Positions 56,729-64,000 of a stretch of 64,000 nucleotides of DNA are shown piece by piece. The number at the start of each line of letters is the position of its first letter. Position 1 is the stretch's first letter. Below the pieces are notes generated by a model that was given only the letters and a program-made list of their open reading frames with translations, was not told the DNA's origin and did no database searches. The stretch is from positions 1-64,000 of the forward strand of contig JAXGQR010000008.1 in the NCBI GenBank assembly GCA_040766325.1, read 5' to 3'. This stretch comes from Dehalobacterium sp040766325 (GTDB taxonomy: Bacteria; Bacillota; Dehalobacteriia; Dehalobacteriales; Dehalobacteriaceae). Both the position numbers and the translations under genes were made by a program.

Positions 56729-57562
56729 TTGAGTTGTTCATGGTCGATCATTCAGAAGCAACGGCTTAAAGAGCTAAATGCGGATGAAGATCAACAGAAT
56801 ATGTTGTTCAAAGATAAAAGCGAAAGAGATCGTGTTTTCTTAGAACTGGACCGCAAATTGGTAAAAAAGGGGAAGGAACGTCTTGAAGATTTAAAAAATA
56901 ATCGACGACGTCCTGCTTTAGCCGAACTGGAGAGCAAACTTATTGAGGTTTTAACATCTAATGGATATGTGCAGGTGGTAACACCAATCATAATTTCTAA
57001 AACTTCACTGGCTAAAATGTCTGTTGATGATAGCCATCCCTTATTTAACCAAGTTTTTTGGGTGGATGAGAAAAAATGTATGCGTCCAATGTTGGCGCCA
57101 AATTTATATACCCTCTGGAAAGACTTGCTACGTATATGGGACAAGCCGATCAAAATATTTGAGGTTGGCTCTTGCTTCCGCAAAGAATCACAAGGTGCCC
57201 ATCATTTAAATGAATTTACCATGCTCAATGTGACGATTTTGGGATTACCATTAGAGCAACGGGACCCCTGGATCAAGGAAATGACCGCATTAATAATGAC
57301 AACCGCAGGTATATCCGACTATGCATTGGAAGAAGAAAGTTCCGTAGTCTATGGTGATACCATTGATGTCGTATCTGGAATTGAATTAGGTTCCGGGGCT
57401 TATGGACCTCTTCCTTTGGATAAAAAATGGGGCATTCATGACCCCTGGGCAGGCATCGGTTTTGGTTTGGAAAGGCTGCTTATGGTAAGAGACGGTGGGC
57501 AAAATATTCAAAGGTACGCCAAGAGTGTTACATATTTGGATGGGATTCGCTTGAATATTTAG
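56729..57562 (+). CDS. pylSc: Pyrrolysyl-tRNA synthetase, catalytic part PylSc
   Basis: About 277 residues, the C-terminal catalytic domain of PylS as a separate gene, the bacterial arrangement. Class II motifs: QVVTPIIISKTSLAKM, RPMLAPNLYTLWKDL, FEVGSCFRKESQGAHHLNEFTMLN and GIGFGLERLLMV. TTG 56729 follows AGGAGGG at six bases; an upstream GTG at 56645 lies inside the tRNA and is rejected. It attaches pyrrolysine to tRNA-Pyl together with PylSn. It ends in UAG followed immediately by UGA, so readthrough by its own product would add a single residue. Confidence 0.95.
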   Translation: MSCSWSIIQKQRLKELNADEDQQNMLFKDKSERDRVFLELDRKLVKKGKERLEDLKNNRRRPALAELESKLIEVLTSNGYVQVVTPIIISKTSLAKMSVDDSHPLFNQVFWVDEKKCMRPMLAPNLYTLWKDLLRIWDKPIKIFEVGSCFRKESQGAHHLNEFTMLNVTILGLPLEQRDPWIKEMTALIMTTAGISDYALEEESSVVYGDTIDVVSGIELGSGAYGPLPLDKKWGIHDPWAGIGFGLERLLMVRDGGQNIQRYAKSVTYLDGIRLNI

Positions 57563-57608
57563 TGATTTCTAATACGGACATGATTTTTGCATACAAGAGG
57601 GTGAATTG

Positions 57609-58721
57609 ATGAAAAAATATGGATATGATTTAAACTTAGAGTTTATTTTGGATAAAGCTTGTCAGGATAAGTTTTTAAGTAAAGAAGAAATTATTTTTCT
57701 CCTTTCTCAAAGGGAAAGCGAAAATATTAATCAGATATTTACTGTTGCCAGGAAAATACGTCATAAGTATTTTGGTGAAAAAGTATTTATGTATGGTTTT
57801 ATTTATTTTTCTACCTTTTGTCGTAATAATTGCACTTTTTGCCTGTATCGCAGGGAAAACCACGCTTTAACCAGGTATCGAAAAAATGAAATAGAAATCA
57901 TGGAAACGGCAGCATCATTAGCGGCGTCCGGCGTTCATCTCCTGGATTTAACTATGGGAGAGGATCCTGAGATTCTTAAATCTCACCCTGACGAATATGA
58001 GCAATTAATTGAAATGATCCAGAAGGTCAAGAGAGTAAGTGGTCTTCCTTTAATGTTCTCGCCCGGGGTTGTTCTTCCCGACATGCTAATAAAATTAAAA
58101 GAAGCGGGCATTGATTGGTACGCCCTTTATCAAGAAACCCATAATAGAGAATTATTCGCTAAATTAAGACTGGACCAGGATTATGACCGTAGGTGGCAGA
58201 CCAAACAGCATGCCCATGAATTAGGCATGATCATTGAGGAAGGATTGCTTACAGGAATAGGGGACACTATCGACGATGTGGCTGATTCTATGTTTGCAAT
58301 GAAAAAACTCGGCGCGGAACAAGTGCGCGTGATGAGTTTTGTTCCCCAAGAAAAAACGCCGATGTCTCATTGGAACTCACCGGATCGCATTCATGAATTA
58401 TTAATTATTGCTGTGATGCGTTTGCTCTTTCCGGAGCGTCTAATCCCCGCATCTCTCGATGTTGACGGAATTAAAGGACTTCAACAACGTCTGGCAGCGG
58501 GTGCTAATGTGGTGACTTCGATTATTCCTCCGAAGGCCGGTCTTGCCGGTGTATCTAATAATTCTCTTGATATTGAGGATGGTAATAGAACTGTGAAAAC
58601 AATTACTCGGGAGTTGGAGAAGGTTGGGTTAGTAGCGGCTACTCAACAAGAATATCGCAATTGGATCTTTAAGAGACAAAAACTGATAGGCTCTGGGCTT
58701 GCGCGCGAGGCAGCCTTATGA
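57609..58721 (+). CDS. pylB: Methylornithine synthase PylB
   Basis: 370 residues of the radical SAM family with the cluster motif CRNNCTFC (CxxxCxxC) in FIYFSTFCRNNCTFCLYRR. It isomerises lysine to 3-methylornithine, the first step of pyrrolysine synthesis. ATG 57609 follows AGAGGG; TTG 57606 is also in frame but less likely. The stop overlaps the pylC start (ATGA). Confidence 0.95.
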   Translation: MKKYGYDLNLEFILDKACQDKFLSKEEIIFLLSQRESENINQIFTVARKIRHKYFGEKVFMYGFIYFSTFCRNNCTFCLYRRENHALTRYRKNEIEIMETAASLAASGVHLLDLTMGEDPEILKSHPDEYEQLIEMIQKVKRVSGLPLMFSPGVVLPDMLIKLKEAGIDWYALYQETHNRELFAKLRLDQDYDRRWQTKQHAHELGMIIEEGLLTGIGDTIDDVADSMFAMKKLGAEQVRVMSFVPQEKTPMSHWNSPDRIHELLIIAVMRLLFPERLIPASLDVDGIKGLQQRLAAGANVVTSIIPPKAGLAGVSNNSLDIEDGNRTVKTITRELEKVGLVAATQQEYRNWIFKRQKLIGSGLAREAAL

Positions 58722-59872
58722 AAATTGCCGTTATCGGTGGCAAGTTGCAGGGAGTGGAAGCCTGTTATTTAGCTCAAAAAGCATCTTGGCAGGTGCTCTT
58801 AATCGATAGGGATAGAGATGTTCCTGCTCGGGCATTATGTGAGCGATTTCTACACTGGGATGTCTCGCAAGAAGATCATAAATGTCTGGAGATTTTAAAA
58901 GAAGTTGATTTTATCTTGCCGGCGATGGAGAATTTGAAAGCACTGCATGCGCTTTCCCGATATGCAGCCCAGTTAGGGATACCTCTAGTTTATGACGATT
59001 ATGCTTTTCAGGTATCCAGATCCAAGATCATTTCTAATCAAGTATTTTTGACAACAGGAACGCCGATGCCCTGTTTATTTCCGGAAGGGAGTGCTCCCTG
59101 GATCGCGAAACCGGCTATCTCCAGCGGCAGTGCAGGCGTGATGAAGATAAATAGTGAAAGGGAGTTTAAAATTCTGCAGCAAAAACCGGGGTTTCCTGAG
59201 CAATGGGTAATACAAGAGTATGTGACCGGACCTTCCTTTTCCATCGAAGTGATCGGCTTTGCGGGTGAGTACCAAGTATACTCAGTTACCCAATTGGACA
59301 TGGACGAGGGGTATGATTGCAAAAGGGTTTGGGCTCCGCCACTTTTAGATGAGCATCTGGTAAGAGAATTAAATCATATTGGTCTGACTCTGGCGCGATA
59401 TTTAAATCTGCAAGGGATTATGGATGTAGAAGTTATTCTACATGAAGGACAATTAAAAGTCTTGGAAATCGATGCCAGAATTCCCAGTCAAACACCAACC
59501 GTCGTTTTTCAATCCACTGGCGTCAATCTGGTTGAAATCTTAGGACGGAGCATTACGCAAGGAAAGCTTAAGAAAATAACCATAGATGAACAGGTGGGAG
59601 CGATATATGAGCATATTCAAGTAACTGAAAAGCACCTCAAGGTATGTGGTGAACATATTATGAGCACCGCCGGCCCCCTGAAGATCATCCCTGATTTTTT
59701 TGGGGCAGATGAAGGGATTTCCAATTATCACCCAGAGAAAAAAGAATGGGTGGCTACTCTAATCAACCGCGGCGAGACGTACCAGGATGCTTGGCAAAAA
59801 AGGTGTCGGGTTATCGATCGTATTATGAAAGAAGTGAATATAACTAAATATATTGATCTTAGTCCGGTATAA
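58718..59872 (+). CDS. pylC: 3-methylornithine-lysine ligase PylC
   Basis: 384 residues of the ATP-grasp family. It begins KIAVIGGKLQGVEACYLAQ, with ATP-grasp blocks WIAKPAISSGSAGVMKI, QEYVTGPSFSIEVIG and EIDARIPSQTPTVVFQSTG. It links 3-methylornithine to the epsilon-amino group of lysine. It is translationally coupled to pylB. The next gene is pylSn: pylD, which normally follows and completes pyrrolysine, is not here. The PylC length is normal, so PylD is not fused to it. Confidence 0.94.
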   Translation: MKIAVIGGKLQGVEACYLAQKASWQVLLIDRDRDVPARALCERFLHWDVSQEDHKCLEILKEVDFILPAMENLKALHALSRYAAQLGIPLVYDDYAFQVSRSKIISNQVFLTTGTPMPCLFPEGSAPWIAKPAISSGSAGVMKINSEREFKILQQKPGFPEQWVIQEYVTGPSFSIEVIGFAGEYQVYSVTQLDMDEGYDCKRVWAPPLLDEHLVRELNHIGLTLARYLNLQGIMDVEVILHEGQLKVLEIDARIPSQTPTVVFQSTGVNLVEILGRSITQGKLKKITIDEQVGAIYEHIQVTEKHLKVCGEHIMSTAGPLKIIPDFFGADEGISNYHPEKKEWVATLINRGETYQDAWQKRCRVIDRIMKEVNITKYIDLSPV

Positions 59873-59923
59873 TCATAAAAAGCTTAAACAATCAGTGGCT
59901 TCAGATGAGTGGAGGCGAACACG

Positions 59924-60265
59924 ATGACTGAACAAAAAACACTAAAACCGGTAGCGAAAGAAAAAAGAAGATATTATCGAAAAAATGTCGAATTTTTTAA
60001 GTTACTGGAAAAAATAAAATTATGGCCTTCCCGCAGCGGCACTTTACACGGTATCAGATCTATGAAGATTTCCGGGGATACAGCAGAAATCATTACCCAC
60101 TGTAATGAACGTTTTGTGATCCGAAATTCCAGAAATAGTCGTTCGGCCAGATGGCTGCGTAATAAATTGTTTTTTGGTGTTTGCAAGGGATGCAAAATAC
60201 CTGAATGGAAGCTGGAAAAATACTCCTCAACCTATTTGAACCAATATTATGGTTCTGGTTTATAA
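59924..60265 (+). CDS. pylSn: Pyrrolysyl-tRNA synthetase N-terminal domain PylSn
   Basis: 113 residues. Matches the bacterial PylSn pattern: basic N-terminal region (KEKRRYYRKNVEFFKLLEKI), GTLHGIRSMKISGD, then ITHCNERFVIRNSRNSRSARWLRNK and CKGCKIPEW, where His/Cys residues bind zinc. It holds tRNA-Pyl and raises the efficiency of PylSc. ATG 59924 follows GTGGAGGCG. It closes the pyl cluster 51 bases after pylC. Confidence 0.92.
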   Translation: MTEQKTLKPVAKEKRRYYRKNVEFFKLLEKIKLWPSRSGTLHGIRSMKISGDTAEIITHCNERFVIRNSRNSRSARWLRNKLFFGVCKGCKIPEWKLEKYSSTYLNQYYGSGL

Positions 60266-60528
60266 TAGTTTTCCTGACATATCTGCGTTAATCACGCATT
60301 TCAATTCTAAATTTGCTTCAAAGATATTCTTAATTTTTTTCTGCAAATTTAAGTATTTTATCGTGTCTAGTAGTGCAGGATAATGGTAAATCGCTTTTTT
60401 GTTTTTGATTTTATGAAGGAGGGATGCTAAGGCATAGTATTGTTGAATCAGATCGGCAAGAATTCGATAAAGACAATATATGGTACAAGTTAATTGTTAA
60501 AAAAATAAGATTAAAGGAGATTATGATT

Positions 60529-61155
60529 ATGGCAAATTTTGAATCCTTATCTCAGAGTGTAATCGCAGGTAAAGAAGCACAGGTAAAAGAACAAACTCAA
60601 GCATTAATTGATTCAGGTGCCGAGCCCCTGGAAATTATCAATCAAGGTTTAATCGGTGGTATGAACGTAGTAGGTGCGCGTTTTAAAAACGGGGAAATGT
60701 TTGTTCCTGAAGTTCTTATGTCCGCTAAATCCATGGCTGCCGGTATTGAACTTGTCAAACCTTTAATTGCTGATAAAGATATGCCTAACAAAGGTACTGT
60801 TCTTATCGGAACCGTCAAAGGTGACCTTCATGACATCGGTAAAAACCTGGTAGCAATGATGTTGGAAAGCGGTGGATTCAAAGTAATTAACTTAGGTATT
60901 GACATTGCGCCGGAAAAATTCGTTGAAGCTACCAAAGAACATAACCCCGATATTATCGCTATGTCCGCTCTTTTGACCACAACAATGTTACATATGAAGG
61001 ATACCATTGAATTGGTAAAAGAAGAAGGCCTCAAAGTAAAATGTATCATTGGTGGCGCACCCATCTCCCAGGACTTTGCTGATGAAATCGGTGCTGACGG
61101 ATTTGCTCCTGATGCTGCTTCCGCAACCGATCTTTGCACCAAATTGCTTTCGTAA
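60529..61155 (+). CDS. Corrinoid methyl-carrier protein (MttC/MtbC family)
   Basis: 208 residues: an N-terminal helical cap (LEIINQGLIGGMNVVGARFKNGEMFVPEVLMSA) and a Rossmann B12 domain with the cobalt-ligand motif GDLHDIGKNLV, then ALLTTTMLHM and IIGGAPISQDFADEIGADGF. It receives the methyl group from MttB and passes it to the methyl-THF enzyme. ATG 60529 follows AAAGGAGA at nine bases; the decayed copy at 28332 has only this start, supporting it. The 60266-60528 leader shows nothing recognisable. Confidence 0.95.
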   Translation: MANFESLSQSVIAGKEAQVKEQTQALIDSGAEPLEIINQGLIGGMNVVGARFKNGEMFVPEVLMSAKSMAAGIELVKPLIADKDMPNKGTVLIGTVKGDLHDIGKNLVAMMLESGGFKVINLGIDIAPEKFVEATKEHNPDIIAMSALLTTTMLHMKDTIELVKEEGLKVKCIIGGAPISQDFADEIGADGFAPDAASATDLCTKLLS

Positions 61156-61182
61156 TTCCGGCAAAAAAGGAGAGAACATATA

Positions 61183-61980
61183 ATGTTAATTGTAGGAGAA
61201 TTGATTAATACCAGCCGCAAAGCAATTAAACCGGCTGTAGAAAACAGAGATGCTGCATTCATCCAAGACTTAGCTAAAAAGCAGGTAGAAGCCGGTGCAG
61301 ACTATGTAGATGTTAATTGTGGCACCATGGTCTTTAATGAAGAAGAAACTATGGCTTGGCTTGTAGAAACAGTGCAATCGGCAGTTTCCGCTCCTCTTTG
61401 TCTGGACAGCCCCAATGCCAAAGCTTTAGAAGCCGGTTTGGCCTTAGTCAAAAACGGGCAACCCATGATTAATTCCATTACCGGAGAAAAAGAACGTTTT
61501 GAAACCATTTTACCCATGGTATTGAAATACAAAGCAAAAATCGTTGGTCTTTGCATGGATGATTCCGGCATGCCGGAAACTGCAGCCGAACGTTTAAAAA
61601 TAGCTGACAAATTAATTGGTGACATGGTAGCAGCCGGTGTACCAGAAGATGATATTTATATTGATCCTTTGGTCAAACCAGTGAGCACAGGTGACATGGC
61701 CGGGGTCGAAGTATTAGATACGATCTATGCTGTCAAACAAAAATATCCTAACGTACACGGCATCTGCGGCTTGAGTAACATTTCATATGGATTACCTAAT
61801 CGTAAGATTCTTAATCAAGTATTCATGATTCAAACCATGACTAAAGGCATGGATGGCTACATCCTAGATCCTTTGGACAAAACCATGATGGGCTTTGTTT
61901 ATGCCTCCCAAGCACTCTTGGGTCAAGATCAATTCTGCATGAATTACCTAACTGCTCATAGAAACGGTTTGTACGAGTAA
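61183..61980 (+). CDS. Methyltetrahydrofolate:corrinoid methyltransferase (MtgA/AcsE-like)
   Basis: 265 residues of the pterin-binding TIM-barrel family: MLIVGELINTSRKAIKPAVE, AGADYVDVNCGTMV, PLCLDSPNAKALEAGL, KAKIVGLCMDDSGMPETAAE and HGICGLSNISYGLPNR. Relatives move a methyl group between a corrinoid protein and tetrahydrofolate, as MtgA does in glycine betaine demethylation in Desulfitobacterium. Here it would send the methyl group from the carrier to folate for the acetogenic pathway. It starts 28 bases after the carrier gene and precedes the second mttB. Confidence 0.93.
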   Translation: MLIVGELINTSRKAIKPAVENRDAAFIQDLAKKQVEAGADYVDVNCGTMVFNEEETMAWLVETVQSAVSAPLCLDSPNAKALEAGLALVKNGQPMINSITGEKERFETILPMVLKYKAKIVGLCMDDSGMPETAAERLKIADKLIGDMVAAGVPEDDIYIDPLVKPVSTGDMAGVEVLDTIYAVKQKYPNVHGICGLSNISYGLPNRKILNQVFMIQTMTKGMDGYILDPLDKTMMGFVYASQALLGQDQFCMNYLTAHRNGLYE

Positions 61981-62024
61981 AATACTCTTATAATAAAAAT
62001 CAAAAAAAATTGGAGGGGATATAT

Positions 62025-63539
62025 ATGGCCGTAAGAGGCATCCACGCCGGTTCCCGTCGCATGGAAGGTATTGGATTGAATATGTTCACTGAAGATGAAC
62101 TTTATGAGATTCACCTGGCGACATTAGATGTATTGTGGGACATCGGTTGTAAGGTAGAAAGTGAAGAAGCAATTGAGATTTTTGATGGAGCTGGTTGCAC
62201 CATCGACAAAACGAACAATATAGTAAAAATTCCCGCTTATTTAGTGGAAGATGCATTGCGTTCTATCCCCAAAACTTTTAGAGCGTGCGGACGAAATCCG
62301 GAAAATGACTGGATTAATGAACACAACAGACCAGGATTCGTCAACTTTGGGGAAGCTGTGCAGATGATTGACCCCTATACACGGCAAATTCGCAAAGCCA
62401 AGAGAGAAGACGTAGATAATGTCACCAAAGTATGTGAATACCTAGATGAAATTATCATCTTCGAAAGAGCTTTGGCACCTTCAGAGGTAGATCCCGACGT
62501 TGCTCAGGTACATATTGCTGATTCTTTCTATAACAATTGTACCAAACATGCTTATATTGGTATGAATCGTCCGGAAAACATGCGCGCTGTTGCAAAAATG
62601 GGTTATGTGGTTTCCGGCGGCGAAGACAAATTCCGGGAAAGACCCTTATTCTCTCAGAGTACAGACCCGGTAAGTCCTCTTGTTCATTCCAAGGGTGCCA
62701 CTGATACTTTAATTCAAGCTATTAGATGTGGTGTACCGGCCAAAATTAACTCTATGGGTCTTTGCGGTGGTACCACTTGTGTTAATTTAGCCAGTACTCT
62801 GGTGACCCATAATGCAGAAATGTTGAGTATGTTTGTTCTGGGTCAATTGGTGAAGCGAGGATGCTCTTTAGTATACGGTACTTCTACGACAATGATGGAT
62901 CTAAGAACAACCCAGGCAAGTGTAGGAACACCGGAATTAGCCCTCTTTAGTGCAGCTTGCGCCAAAATGGCTCAATTCTATCAAGTCCCCGTCTGGGTAG
63001 CCGGTGGGTAGACTGATAGTAAGGTTCCCGATCCTCAATCTGCTTTTGAGTTTTGCATGACCGCGATGTTACCAGCGTTAGCAGGTGCTAACATGATATA
63101 CGGTCTGGGCTTACTCGAAGGTGGTTTGACCATAGACTATGCCATGTTGGTGATGCAGAACGAAATGGTGAAGCAGATCCTGCAATGTGTAAAAGGAATC
63201 CCTGTGAATGATGAAGAAATGGCGTTGGAAGTCATTAAGTCGGTAGGACCCGGCGGCGAGTTCATTAGCCATGAGCATACATTCCAGAATTTCCGTAAAC
63301 TTTCTGCACCAGTATTATTAGACCGTCACAACCGCGACGGTTGGAAAGCAGCCGGCAGTAAGGATATTGTAGAGAAAGCCTATGAAATGGCTCATGATAT
63401 TATTGAGAATTACAAGCCGACTCCATTGCCGGAGAACATTCAGAAACAATTGAAAGATATTATTGCTGAAGCTGAGGCCGAGACAGCAGAAATTAAAGCC
63501 AAAGAAAAAGAAGCTTCCAGAAATGCTTTAAAGAAATAA
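62025..63539 (+). CDS. mttB: MttB-type methyltransferase with in-frame UAG (pyrrolysine), second copy
   Basis: 504 residues when UAG 63009-63011 is read as pyrrolysine at position 329. STTMMDLRTTQASVGTPELA and WVAGG precede it; TDSKVPDPQSAFEFCMTAML follows in frame to TAA 63539. It resembles the MttB at 3844 throughout but is clearly diverged (for example SMGLCGGTTCVNLASTLV), so the amine used may differ. ATG 62025 follows TTGGAGGGGATATA. It lies in line with the carrier and methyl-THF genes and the pyl cluster, forming a complete methyl-transfer set. A strong terminator follows. Confidence 0.94.
63009..63011 (+). other. UAG codon read as pyrrolysine (second mttB)
   Basis: Same context as at 4825: WVAGG, UAG, then a conserved Asp-Ser-Lys-x-Pro block in frame. 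The two sites support each other. Confidence 0.92.
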
Positions 63540-63551
63540 ATTTAAGAATAA

Positions 63552-63590
63552 AATCAGGGAACCGATAGGTGTCGGTTCCCTGATTCTTTA
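63552..63590. terminator. Terminator between mttB and the sigma-54 activator gene
   Basis: A 14-base perfect inverted repeat (AATCAGGGAACCGA and its complement) lies between the convergent genes, with T-rich sequence after it. Confidence 0.88.
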
Positions 63591-63605
63591 GGGTATTTAT
63601 TTTAC

Positions 63606-64000
63606 TTAAACATCGTTTGCAGAATTATTTTGGCGGCAATATTTTCGAATCAATCTGCTAGCTTTACTTTGGCTGGTTTTTAAAACTCGGGCAACCTCAT
63701 AAGAACTGCCTAATTCTTGATAAGCCTTAGTAATAATATTTCTTTCCGTTTCATTGATGGCTTCATCCAAGGAAAAATGCTTAATAATCGTTGTGCTGGA
63801 TTCACCGGACGCTGTATCTTCAAAAAAATGTTTTGGCAAATGGTGATCTTCAATGATCGTTTCCGGCGTGACCACCACTATTCTTTCGATAGTATTTTCC
63901 AGTTCCCGCACGTTACCCGGCCAGGAATATTCAGCAAGTATATCTAAGGCTGACTTGGAGATGGTATGAGATACCTTATACTTATTATTAAATTTATCTA
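63606..64000 (-). CDS. Sigma-54-dependent transcription activator, C-terminal part
   Basis: The gene runs off the right edge. The visible 130 or so codons include the end of the AAA+ domain (YSWPGNVRELENTIERIVVV) and a C-terminal Fis-type helix-turn-helix (ITKAYQELGSSYEVARVLKTSQSKASRLIRKY). Such proteins act on sigma-54 promoters. The pyl locus has a near-perfect sigma-54 promoter, so this neighbour is a good candidate for its activator. The sensor domain is outside the window. Confidence 0.88.
   Translation of the reverse strand, partial: DKFNNKYKVSHTISKSALDILAEYSWPGNVRELENTIERIVVVTPETIIEDHHLPKHFFEDTASGESSTTIIKHFSLDEAINETERNIITKAYQELGSSYEVARVLKTSQSKASRLIRKYCRQNNSANDV

Overview
The window looks like a low-to-mid G+C anaerobic Clostridia chromosome, probably from the Peptococcaceae/Desulfitobacterium-Dehalobacterium neighbourhood. 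This is inferred from a split pyrrolysyl-tRNA synthetase (pylSc and pylSn as separate genes), several MttB-family methyltransferases, corrinoid methyl carriers, five cobalamin riboswitches, a B12-dependent ribonucleotide reductase and an anaerobic cobalt/tetrapyrrole gene set. No database search was possible, so the genus is not fixed.

Layout. 1-3.8 kb: a broken SF1 helicase and the C-terminal half of a BCCT transporter, separated by an IS256-family element. 3.8-6.7 kb: an mttB gene with an in-frame UAG (pyrrolysine) and a non-pyrrolysine MttB homologue. 6.8-17 kb: pyruvate carboxylase, a frameshifted phenylacetate-CoA ligase, rsgA, a DUF1847 protein, a Zn-ribbon/winged-helix protein and nrdJ. 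17-23 kb: cobalamin salvage and cobalt uptake (cbiZ, cbiQO, cbiMN) with four cobalamin riboswitches, each followed by a terminator. One of these riboswitches has no gene behind it. 23-28.4 kb: small genes, a broken TPR protein, a decayed mttB homologue and a decayed, inverted near-copy of the corrinoid-protein and methyl-THF methyltransferase genes that are intact at 60.5-62 kb. 28.7-35 kb: a sigma-54-promoted choline/ethanolamine-kinase-like gene, then metA, nifS, nifU, metY and cysK. 35-45 kb: an SLH-domain protein, an ABC/FtsX/HlyD efflux set (permease broken), a sulfide:quinone-reductase-like flavoprotein with an in-frame UGA at a conserved Cys position (candidate selenoprotein), csoR and copA. 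45.3-46.9 kb: a decayed IS1182-like element with intact terminal repeats and target duplication, inserted in the 3' end of a Crp/Fnr gene. 47.7-51.9 kb: a PNPOx-like protein, an M20 peptidase, a broken asnS and purC. 52-56.1 kb: a cobalamin-riboswitch operon cbiX-hemA-met8-cobA/hemD. 56.5-63.5 kb: sigma-54 promoter, tRNA-Pyl (CUA), pylSc-pylB-pylC-pylSn (no pylD), corrinoid protein, methyl-THF methyltransferase and a second UAG-containing mttB. A sigma-54 activator runs off the right edge.

How it fits together. Pyrrolysine made and charged by the pyl genes would be inserted at the UAG of the two MttB proteins. These demethylate a methylamine onto the corrinoid protein, and the methyl-THF methyltransferase passes the methyl group to folate. 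The cobalamin uptake, salvage and synthesis genes supply the corrinoid. A recurrent feature is the number of genes broken by single-base indels, several in short homopolymers and some in normally important genes (asnS, nrdJ). Either pseudogene decay or residual assembly error could explain them, and the sequence alone cannot decide.
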